From positions 8,848,624 through 8,912,623 of the forward strand of contig NC_016134.3 of assembly GCF_000005505.3 (NCBI RefSeq): DNA of 64,000 nt. Reading direction: 5' to 3'. Below the pieces are notes generated by a model. That model saw nothing but the letters and a program-made list of their open reading frames with translations, was not told the origin of the DNA and did no database searches. This DNA is from Brachypodium distachyon. Taxonomy: Eukaryota; Streptophyta; Magnoliopsida; Poales; Poaceae. The position numbers were made by a program, and so were the translations under genes. The first letter of the stretch is position 1, and every line of letters starts with the position of its first letter. Shown piece by piece: positions 55,416 through 64,000 of the stretch.

Positions 55416-58400
55416 ATGGGCAAGAGTAGCCAGAAATCAGTTCTTGAGGAGGTAGCTCCTGAGGAGGTAGATCGTGTCGATGAAGAGTCTTCATCGGGAG
55501 AGCAAATTGCCAGCTCTGGCGACGAACCTAGCTCTGGCGAAGGTAGCTCTCGTTCAGAAGAGCGCGACAACGAGCGACGGGAGGAAGAGAGTAAACTGCA
55601 GCCAACTGCTTCTATGGCTAAGAAGCCAAGGAAGAAGACGCCGAGGGGGAGCCACAACTTGAAGGAGTTTTGTTACGTGGTCACCCGACACTCTGACAGA
55701 GGCCGGCCGGAGTCGCCTAAGAGGGCACAGAAGGCCTTCGCAACCACCTGTGGAGCCGTTGCACGTAAATATTTCAAGATCACCGACAAGTGGAGTGACA
55801 TCTCCGAAGTCGTTAGAAACACGTGCATCGCGGACGTTGCAAGGAGGTTCCAAGTCACAGACGAGTGGCGCGAGCGATTCCTAGCGTCCGTCAACATAGC
55901 AGTGCGGAATGGTCTTGCTAATTGGAAAACCACCGCTAGAAAGTGGATGGACAAACCCTACGAGATCATCAACAAGAAATGGCTGTCGATAACTGATGAG
56001 GCCGAATGGGAAAAATTCAAGAAGGAATCGTCTGACCCTGCCTTCGTTGCGAAGAGTGAACGTATGAGGGCGTTGCGCATGAGGAAGACCTTGAACCACA
56101 GGCTAGGGAGTGCAGGGAAAGAGGGGAAGAAGAAGGTTTGGCGCAAGCATGACCGAATTCTCGAGGTGGCAGGCAGGGTGCCTCCAGTGCATGATCCATA
56201 TAGACTCGCGTCCTGTCTTATATGATAACATGAAAATGCCCACAAATGGGAGGAGAGCAAGAGGTCAGAAACATTCGACAACTCCGTGCAGAGCAAGAGG
56301 TGGGAGTCGGCTGTGACCGCCGGCTTGCAAAAGGCGGAGCACACGGGCCGTGTTCTAGGGGAAGGCGAAGGGGCCTGCTGGGATGATTATTTCCCGCCTA
56401 CTCCGAAGCGAAGCAGGGTCCAGAAAAAGCTCCCTGCTTCTGCTGAAATAATAGAACAAGCTAAGTCGGAGGCGCGAGAGCATGCATCTATGGTGTGTCA
56501 AGAGGTATCAAGAGAATATGTAGTGCAAGCCATCCATCATTTGGTGTTGGCATTGGCCAAAGACCACCCCGCCCTTGACGCCATACTCGGGGGAGGAGTG
56601 GAAGGCTTGAGGAACCTCCTTCCTCCTCTTCCTCCTCTTCCCCCGTGAAAGAGCACCCCGCTGAAGAGCAGCGCCGCCTCCGACACACGTATGGACGACG
56701 AAGACACCTACACCCCAGGTTACAGCCCAGCTCCTAGCATGGACAACCCCCCGGCTAGCCAACCGGACCCAAGCGAGGGCATCCGGGATAACGATCTTGG
56801 TCCGAGCGACAACATCCTTGTAAGCATACTTTTCAAACTCTTTTTCACTCCTTACCTTCATGAAGAAAGATCTTACACACATATGCCTTCTTCTTGTTAC
56901 GCGCAGGCACCGGTGAAGTGTCGTTGGCCATTGTTACGTAGACAAGCCTGGGAAGCCTGTAGGTGCCATTGGCCGCCTGATGCCCAGACAATCACCGCCA
57001 CTGGCGGCATTCTTATGAACGACACACAAGTGAGTGTGATGGTGGACTCCGTCGACGACCATCGTGATTATGCTATCCCGCTACCTCCGGAGGAAGGCGT
57101 GGATATCCTAGGCGGTTGTCCAAACTACTGCATTATGTGGCCTAGGAGCTTGGTATCTCTCTACAACCAGCGCCGGCCCTCTATGACTCCATCTCCGTGT
57201 GCCCACAAAGGTACTTCTCAATCGCTGCTCGGCCTTTCCCCTAGGATACTTCCTCTTGTCGATGCTGGCGGAGATGAAGAGCGGGCAATGTCGATGCCTC
57301 CACAACTCAAAGATAGCCAGACCATAGGGTCGGCACAGGCTGGAAGTGTCCCTCCTACCTTCTCTCTCTTGGGTGCTGCTGAGTCCATGGGTGGCCGCAG
57401 GATCGATGACAAGTACAAGGCAGAGGAGCAGGCATGGGACAATAAGAGGAGGCATAAAAAGAGGGGGCGCGGCGGCAAGACCATCAAGGAGTCCTCCAAT
57501 GTCAATCAAGATGAGATGCACTATGTGCCTGACATAACTGGAGTCTGGGAAGACAATAAGCCTGACATTCTCATGAAGAACCCCCGTCAAGGCCAGAGAT
57601 TCGAAGACGGATCCTATTTCGTGGCTAGGGAGTTTGACCGGGTGCTTATTTACTATCCTGGAAGACCGATGGTCACTGAAGATTCCTTGCGTGCCGTGTC
57701 CAGAGAGATGCAAGAGCTTCATCTGTTCTACATGCAAGGATCAGCTGGTTCTCAACAGCATGCCCAACAAATCAATATTCGAATCCCATGAGACTATGGC
57801 TTTTTTGACCAAGAAACTGGGAACATTCAGGAACGTCCTATCACCTTTGGTGTGGAGTTCAACGAACTGTTTCACCTCTTCAACCACCAAAAGCTTGATA
57901 TCAACCTCTTAAGGCTGTGGTCTGCCTACCAAATAAGGGAAATGCGGTGAATGGAGGTCAAAAAAGTAGCCATTCTAGACCCCATGGTGTTCAACTATGG
58001 TGACATCGGTCTTGAGCCAGAAAAGGATCACTCAAGAACCCTAGAATCTCAATACTTGGTGGCATGTCTGGAGAAATACGCGGACCACGACTTTATCCTC
58101 TTCTTCCTTAATTTGGAGTAAGTTGAATTTTATATATGGAACCGTTTGTTTTTTCTAATTCAGTCTTTCTTATACACCCTTAGATACTAATTTAAGTTTG
58201 TTTCTTTTGAAAACAGAGACCATTGGGTGACACTACTCATTTGTTTGCCTTGGTCTGCGGTGTACTACTTCGATTCACTACTTCTAAAGAAGGGTGTTCG
58301 AGGTCGGTACTGGAAACCCATCAAATCACTCATTAACACTGCCTAGAAAGTGTCGACCAAGAGAAAACTAGCTGGTAAAGGCTATAAAGACGAGCCTCAC

Positions 58401-58697
58401 CACAACCACAGGTTCCCTTGCCAGCAACAGCCGGCCGGCAGTGTGTGCTGTGGCTACTACTGCTGTCACATCCTTATGGAGAATGCCAGCATGTTCAAGT
58501 CTGAGTGGAAAGGGTCAGTCGCGGCTGTGGAACAGTACTGGCGGCCCCGAATGTCAATGGCACACCGACCTAAATGGGTCGTGTATAACATTCAAAGGGA
58601 GTTCGCCCATCTTATCAATAATGAGGTCATCAAGCCTAGTGGGGACTTCTACGAACGCGTGGAACAAGTGGTGACTAGGGTTCACCCACAACAATAG
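55416..58697 (+). pseudogene. Second CACTA gene: transposase-24-like N-terminus with ULP1-type cysteine-protease domain
   Basis: ATG 55416 opens MGKSSQKSVLEEV, followed by an acidic region and a basic region (SHNLKEFCYVVTR, FQVTDEWRERF, YEIINKKWLSITDE) of the plant transposase-24 kind. Tandem stops TGA TAA at 56223-56228 interrupt it; the same frame resumes HKWEESKRSETFDN to 56648. A further part (56691-57788, with an intron at about 56820-56906) leads to a ULP1-like domain: DHWVTLLI (His), YYFDSLL (Asp), then PCQQQPAGSVCCGYY (Gln and Cys). Introns such as 58120-58217 have GT/AG borders. Extra stops occur at 57789, 57948 and 58344. ULP1-domain fusions are known in plant DNA transposons; their role is unsettled. 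Confidence 0.8.
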
Positions 58698-58962
58698 CTT
58701 CAAACTTGAAATGAGATACATTTGTATTCTTTATATGCTTCTATGAAATTTTGACACTTTGTAATCAATGTCGTGAAGTGAGATACATTTGTATTATTTA
58801 TATGCTTTAAATGATGCGGGTTTATATACATTTGTATGCTTTAAATGATGTGGCTGTGTATTTTTCTATGCTGTGATGTGATGTGCTGTGTTGTATATAT
58901 TTTTCTGTGTATTTCCTGTGTATTTTCTGTGGTTTTAATTATTTTTTTAATTATCGAAAATG
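58698..58962. other. CACTA 3' untranslated region
   Basis: AT-rich, with a repeated segment ending in acatttgtatkmtttatatgctt (about 58706 and 58778) and TGTG-rich sequence. Terminator expected here. No genes. Confidence 0.5.
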
Positions 58963-59265
58963 TATCAGTGTCGGTCGCTCGCCCGACACTGATGTGGCAA
59001 AGCGACCATTACTGATGTACATATTATTAGTGACGGGCGCAAAAACGTGATCGTCACTGATGATGGTATTCGTCAGTAACGGTTGGGTCGGTCGCCCGCC
59101 ACTGATGATAGTACATCAGTAACGGTCGTAGGGACCGTTACTGATGATAGGTACATCAGTAACGGTTGGAGCGACCGTTACTGATGATACCCATCATCAG
59201 TAACACGAAGTTAGTAACGGCGGCCCCGACCGTTACTGATGTTGTTTTTCGACCGTTACTAATAA
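58963..59265. promoter_or_regulatory. CACTA 3' subterminal motif array
   Basis: At least a dozen copies of the CATCAGTAACGGTCG-type motif, mostly in head-to-head pairs, run up to the right terminus. The array is denser than the 5' array and somewhat more diverged (for example cattactgatg, ttagtgacgggcg). Confidence 0.85.
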
Positions 59266-59282
59266 GCCTTTCTGTAGTACTG

Positions 59283-60145
59283 CAAGCATATGAACAAAAC
59301 ACATCTAAGGCAAGAACTAAACATACGAATTGCAGCATGATCTCAAGTATGTGAAACAGTGACACGTACGGTGCAGAGGTGGAACCGCTCGTGTTCCCGT
59401 TGCCAGTCATGTTGATGCCGAGGATGTCGTCGACCTCCGGGAAGAAGTCGTCGTCGGGGAAGGAGTCGTCGGAGTCCAGTGCGTTCGCGGTGAAGAGGGA
59501 GAAGCCAGTAGTCACGCGTAGCACTCCCCAAAAACCTTATCGCCCTTCTCTCGTACAAGACTCGAAGAGGCGGGGTTTCGGAGGCCTACTGTCGCGACCT
59601 GCGATGCACGCCGTGAGACGGGATGGGGAAGAATGGAGGCAGCGGAATGCTCTGGAACGAGAGGAGGCAGGTGCTATTTCTGTGTGCTTTGTGGAGAGGA
59701 GCGACCTCTCTTATATAGGCACAGCAGGCAGGCAACAGAGGGAGGCAGAAACGAAGAGGCAGCGGCCGGAGCGATGCAATAAAAACCCACTGACAATTTT
59801 GTGCAACCGTTTAGATTATTTTCCACTCACGTGTGGCAAAAAGATAGAGAAGCTCTTGACTCGAGGCATTCCCGCAACTTGCGGCGCGCGCGTCGCGTCG
59901 TGACGAGGCGAGGCGTGGCGGGCGGCGGAGGAGCACGTAGAAGCTCTCTTCTTCTCATGCTCATACAACAGGTGGAAGAGCCTCCCTTATAAGTTGGTGC
60001 AAAGTCTATTCAACTAGTAATGTGGGACTAAACTTTTGTCCCACCTCTTGCTACTCATGACTGAGTCAACATGGGCCTTTGGGATTTTTCAGGAATTTAT
60101 TAGACTATAAATTAAATAGTGGGCTGGGCCACATAAATTCCAACA
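59283..60145 (-). repeat. C1 copia 3' LTR (boundary on the left unresolved)
   Basis: The minus-strand LTR starts TGTTGGAATTTATGTGGCCC at 60145, right after a polypurine tract. A TATA box (rc tatata, 59712-59717) and a GC-rich leader follow. The CACTA element interrupts the sequence at 59283, so the LTR may continue left of 49393. The stretch 59540-59372 reads SDDSFPDDDFFPEVDDILG and ends at gtacgt. It might be LTR sequence or an exon of the PIF gene; I favour LTR because it lies within the 60145-started transcription unit. Confidence 0.65.
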
Positions 60146-60157
60146 ATCTCCCACCAG
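60146..60157 (-). other. C1 polypurine tract
   Basis: Minus-strand ctggtgggagat immediately precedes TGTTGG, the typical copia arrangement. Confidence 0.8.
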
Positions 60158-60702
60158 ATCCCAAATGCACATAAGATTTGCCTATGGTTCCAAAACATTG
60201 TTTAATATACCGGTGCTGCAGTGGAGATTGTTAAGTTGAACTTCCACTTAGGACTTTATGTTACACTAGTTGCAACTTGAACAGTGGACGGTGCCTTGAA
60301 CTGCAAGTTTTTTGCGGACCTAGATTCACACAAAGCTTTGACCGATACTAGGCTACCGCAGGACTTCCCCGCGGGTGGAGCTTATGCGTCATACTCCGGG
60401 GCCTTTCATGAGTTTATTAGAGAGCACCCCAACTCTCACATGGACTGCGACGTTTAACAGTCAAGCTCATATAGGTGTGTTCTTCAAAAGATGTTCTGCA
60501 GGACAACATCTCTGCTTGTAAAAGCCTCTTAGAACACATTAAGATAAGTATCAACCTGCCATGCAGAATAGGAGAGTATTGCATCTTCACGGAGAGGTAA
60601 ATTTTTTAAGGATACTCTCCTCACGGTTGACCAACAGCTTGTCTCCCACTTCTAATTCACGGGATCTCCGATCACATAGAGTGGTTTACCACTATGGACA
60701 AC
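60158..60702. other. C1 3' untranslated region
   Basis: Sequence between the RNase H stop and the polypurine tract. Short open frames here have no recognisable features. Confidence 0.5.
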
Positions 60703-62216
60703 TCAACATGTGTGTCTCATACCCATCTCCTTCGATGCATTATCTATCACATTGCGTGATAGACCCTTTCTGAAGGGATCTGCCAAAATTTTAGATGTAT
60801 GGATATAATCCAACGTAATAACTCCGGAGTTTCTCATTTTTCTGACAGATTTTAATCTCCTCTTCACATGCCTTGAGGACTTCATATTATCCTTAGAACT
60901 GTTCACTTTGATGATAACAGTTTGATTATCACAGTTCATAAGGATAGCGGGTATTGGTTTTTCAACCACAGGTAAGTCCATCAAGAGGTGACGAAGCCAC
61001 TCTGCTTCAACAGTGGTTGTGTCTAATGCTGTGAGTTCCGCTTCCATAGCTGACCTTGTTAAGATGGTCTGCTTGCAAGACTTCCAAGAAACAGCGCCAC
61101 CACCAAGTGTAAACACATATCCACTCGTGGCCTTAATCTCATCAGCATCAGATATCCATTTTGAATCACTCTAACCCTCAAGTACCCATGGATACCCATT
61201 ATAGTGAATGCCATAGCTCGCAGTGCCTTTTAGATAGCGTAAAACTCTTTCAAGAGCATGCCAATGATCATCACCCGGATTAGAGACAAATCGACTAAGT
61301 TTGCTCACAGTGAAAGCGATGTCAGGCCTCGAAGTGCTAGCTAAATACATAAGCGAGCCAATAACTTGAGAGTATCTCAGTTGATCTCTAGCACTTCTTT
61401 GATTTTTCCAAAGCAGCACGCTAGGATCATAAGGGGTAGGAGAAGGCTTGCAGTCGCTATACCCAAAACGACTCAAGATCTTCTCCACATAGTGAGACTG
61501 AAGCAAAGTAATCCCACCATGGTCATCTCTCAACGGCTTGATGTTCAAAATAACATAAGATACTCCAAGATCCTTCAACTCAAAACATCGAGATAAGAAA
61601 TCCTTGACCTCCTTGATCACAATGAGGTTGGTTCCAAATATCAGTATGTCATCAACATACAAACAAAGAATAACTCCCTCGCCCCCACCATGGCGATAGT
61701 ACACACACTTATCGGCTTCGTTCACAACAAACCCTGCAGCAGTTAAGGTTCTTTCAAACTTCTCGTGCCACTGCTTAGGGGCTTGCTTAAGACCATATAA
61801 AGATTTCACCAACTTGCACACCTTTCCTTCTTGACCATCTACTACAAAACCATCTGGCTGCTCCATATAAATTTCCTCATCTACCTCTCCATTTAGGAAA
61901 GCTGTCGTAACGTCCATTTGATGAACGAGAAGACCATGTGAGGCAACCAATGATTTAGTACTCGAATGGTGGTCAATCTGGCCACTGGTGAGTAAGTATC
62001 AAAGAAATCTTCACCTTCCTTTTGGGTGTAACCATTGGCCACAAGCCATGCCTTATATTTCTCAATTGTACCATCAGGTCTAAGATACTTCTTGAACACC
62101 CAATACAACATTTTTGGAGGTCCATGACATTCGCCCATTGTCATAGAAAGTGGTAAAAACATCATGGACTTCACGTCATAGACCTCTCCATGACGTTTTT
62201 CCCCGTGTAATGTCAT
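60703..62216 (-). pseudogene. C1 copia reverse transcriptase and RNase H
   Basis: The minus-strand order is the RT start [20 protein letters not shown] and [13 protein letters not shown] (about 62110-61960), a frame change near 61940, then [31 protein letters not shown] and LYVDDILIFG (61950-61171), a TAG after YPWVLEG, then RNase H with [24 protein letters not shown]-equivalent NCDNQT and [12 protein letters not shown] (61116-60703). The domain order places it in Ty1/copia (RT and RNase H last). Integrase and gag are missing because foreign sequence starts near 62115. Confidence 0.9.
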
Positions 62217-62914
62217 AAAGTTCTATGATAAACTGTCCCAATTCATCATGAGTTATGAGCCCTTACATAGTGAGGAACTGCCACAATTCGTCATAGTTGA
62301 GTGTATGTATGCTTACGTGGATGCCACGTGGGCTTGCTTGCATGCATGACATGTGGTGGGTTGACGTGGCGGACACATGTATATTTTGCTGGCGTGGCGT
62401 CCACGTGGAACAAATTGATGATGTGGATTTTCAGATGACGTGACAAAAACATGGGCCTCGTCCAAAGGCCTGGTTATTTTTTTGGCCCATTTATTTCTTC
62501 AGCTTGAGCCTGTTTTTTTTCCTTGAGGCCTGTTTTCTTTTTAATCACCAGGCTCTTTACAGGCTGTTTCTTTTTTTTTCCTGCTGCATGGAGGCCTTTT
62601 TTGTTGTTTTAAAATACAACATAGCCCATGTGCTCTTGGGCCAAATGTTTTAAAATACCACACGGAAAGAGAAATTACAATGCACAGAAGTATCAGCCAA
62701 CATCAAACCATATCACGAAACATTCAGGCCATAGGACCATAAGCATCAAAGTGACCATATCACATAACATTCAGCCCACAAGCCATAAGCACCAAAGTGC
62801 CCTCAATATGCAATGTATAAGCACAACATCTAATAATTTTGTAACCTTCTCATCACATGAACAGAACAGAACTGAAAGGAACTCTCAACAAACACACACG
62901 CACACCAGAGGTTT
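62115..62914. mobile_element. Fragment of a DNA transposon (noncoding part)
   Basis: The copia reading frame degenerates here into sequence with repeated tcatag/tcatga/atgacg motifs on both strands (62120-62310), then AT-rich sequence with T-runs and repeats of catatcacgaaacattcag / catatcacataacattcag (about 62711 and 62756). It looks like subterminal and 3' untranslated sequence of the transposon encoding the next feature. Terminal repeats were not identified. Confidence 0.45.
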
Positions 62915-63301
62915 TTACTGGGCTTGTAACCTTCTCATCACTTGCCGAAGTAGGGCTTCATCTACTTCAAGTTTTTTCCTCATTGCTTGAATCTCTTCCT
63001 CATTCTTTACTCTTGCTGCATCTGCTTCTTCCTTTGCTTTCCTAGCTTCTTCTTGTGCCACCTTAGCTTCTTCATGTGCTTTTTTCAACTCTTCAATGGT
63101 ACTACGTAACTCAGCATTCCCATCTCTTTCAGCTTCTAGCTTCTCCAGAAGGCTACTCTTGGATGTTCTACTCGAAGGGATTGGCGGCAAACCAATACGC
63201 TCCAAGAATCTGTTATTCTTAGTACTCTCATTCAGCACTTCGGAAACGACCTCAGCAGCAGATTTTGGTTCTCTCGTTATGATATTTTCCATAGAATCCT
63301 T
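62915..63301 (-). pseudogene. Coiled-coil C-terminal exon of a plant transposase-associated (Ptta/En/Spm-type) protein
   Basis: The minus-strand frame reads SMENIITREPKSAAEVVSEV, FLERIGLPPIPSSRTSKSS, then a Glu/Lys/Ala-rich coiled coil (LEKLEAERDGNAELRSTIEE onward) ending MRKKLEVDEALLRQVM. This layout is common at the C-terminus of plant Ptta/En/Spm-type transposon proteins. The rest of the gene is missing: an Angela-like LTR starts 16 bases upstream (63317). Only one exon remains. Confidence 0.65.
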
Positions 63302-63316
63302 TAAATATCACCAAAG

Positions 63317-64000
63317 TGTTGGAAATATGCCCTAGAGGCAATAATAAATTTGTTATTATCATATTTCATTGTTCTTGATAAATGTTTATTGCCCATGCTA
63401 TAATTGTATTGATTGGAAACTCAAATACATGTGTGGATAAATAAACAAATACCGTGTCCCTAATACGCCTCTACTAGATTAGCTCGTTGATTAAAGATGG
63501 TTAAGGTTTCCTAACCATAGACATGTGTTGTCATTTAATAACGAGGTCATATCATTAGGAGAATGATGTGATGGACAGACCCAAAACTAAACATAGCTTT
63601 TGATCGTGTCACTTAAGTTTAAGTTGCTTATGTTTTATTATGTCAAGTATTATTTCTTTAGACCATGAGATCATGCCACTCCCTAGTACCGGAAGAATAC
63701 TTTGTGGGCATCAACCGTCATCTCGTAACTGGGTGATCATAAAGGTGTTTTTCAGGTATCCCAGAAGGTGCTTGTTGGGTTGTATGGATCAAGACTGGGA
63801 TTTGTCACTCCTTGTGACGGAGAGATATCTCTGGGCCCTCTCGGTAATATAACATCCTAATGAGCTTGCAAGCATGCGACTAATGTGTTTAGTTGCGGGG
63901 GTATTATATTACGGAACGAGTAAAGAGAACTTGCCGGTAACGAGATTAAACTAGGTATGGCGATACCGACGATCAAATCTCGGGCAAGTAATATATCGCG
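63317..64000 (+). repeat. Angela/BARE1/RIRE1-type copia LTR, 5' part
   Basis: Starts TGTTGGAAATATGCCCTAGA and continues with the conserved blocks of this lineage (aggagaatgatgtgatgga, gagactgggatttgtcactcc, gagagatatctctgggccc, gccggtaacgagatt). The window ends inside it, so LTR length, domains and whether it is solo cannot be told. The preceding caaag (63312-63316) may be its target duplication. Confidence 0.9.

Larger units (their letters stand above)
49393..59282 (+). mobile_element. CACTA (En/Spm) element, 9.9 kb, degenerate
   Basis: The left end CACTACTACAAAATGG matches in reverse the right end (CAGTACTACAGAAAGG; one base departs from CACTA). The 3-bp duplication CAA flanks it (49390-49392, 59283-59285). 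It carries a TNP2-like transposase gene and a second gene with a ULP1-like domain, both on the plus strand, and subterminal arrays of a palindromic motif at both ends. Multiple stops in both genes indicate loss of autonomy. Confidence 0.95.

Noticed and set aside
59372..59560. Acidic frame (SDDSFPDDDFFPEVDD) as a PIF first exon
   Set aside because: It ends at a donor-like gtacgt, but it lies within the sequence starting at the copia LTR TGTTGG (60145), so I treat it as LTR/leader sequence; not settled.

Overview
The window reads as a repeat-dense intergenic block of a grass (Poaceae) nuclear genome. The evidence is the transposon content: Tekay-type chromovirus and Tat-type Ty3/gypsy elements with dual RNase H, a Ty1/copia LTR opening with the sequence typical of the BARE1/Angela/RIRE1 lineage, a CACTA element, a gene-capturing Helitron, a PIF/Harbinger transposase and a Stowaway MITE. 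No intact host gene, rRNA, tRNA or CRISPR array was seen. The species cannot be named from the sequence.

Left part (1-41029) is one nested stack, resolved from LTR ends and target-site duplications (TSDs). A minus-strand Tekay element (called M, 16234-41029) sits in a coding exon of a FAR1-like gene whose remaining exons lie at 41030-42339. M is split twice. (1) Its integrase is broken by a minus-strand Tat element (T2, 10238-16233). T2 carries a shortened solo Tekay LTR (S1, 11709-12601, TSD GGCGG) and a second Tat element (T1, 7177-10237), which is itself broken by a plus-strand Tekay element (E1, 1-7176). (2) The M 5' LTR is broken by a plus-strand solo Tekay LTR (S2, TSD TCGGG), which is broken by a complete 13.5-kb Tat element (T3, 22259-35748, TSD GTTAT). 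The left ends of M, T2, T1 and E1 are outside the window.

T3 shows the full Tat layout on the minus strand: 5' LTR, PBS, remnant gag, protease, reverse transcriptase, RNase H, second RNase H and integrase, then a long tandem-repeat-rich 3' region. An antisense spliced gene occupies the plus strand at 23665-27279. T3 has lost most of gag.

Middle part: a FAR1-like gene remnant (41030-42339), a GGCAACT-rich tract (41467-43676), a 3.4-kb Helitron (43862-47267) carrying pieces of MCM3 and UMP synthase genes, two MITEs and a broken PIF/Harbinger transposase.

Right part: a 9.9-kb CACTA element (49393-59282, TSD CAA) with a TNP2-like transposase and a second gene ending in a ULP1-like cysteine-protease domain. 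It has three arrays of a palindromic CATCAGTAACGGTCG-type motif, one of them directly upstream of the second gene's TATA box. Then follow a minus-strand copia element (to about 62115), a fragment with a coiled-coil transposon protein, and the start of an Angela-like LTR at 63317.

Almost every coding region carries stop codons, frameshifts or deletions. Many of the stops fit C:G to T:A transitions, as expected in methylated silent DNA.
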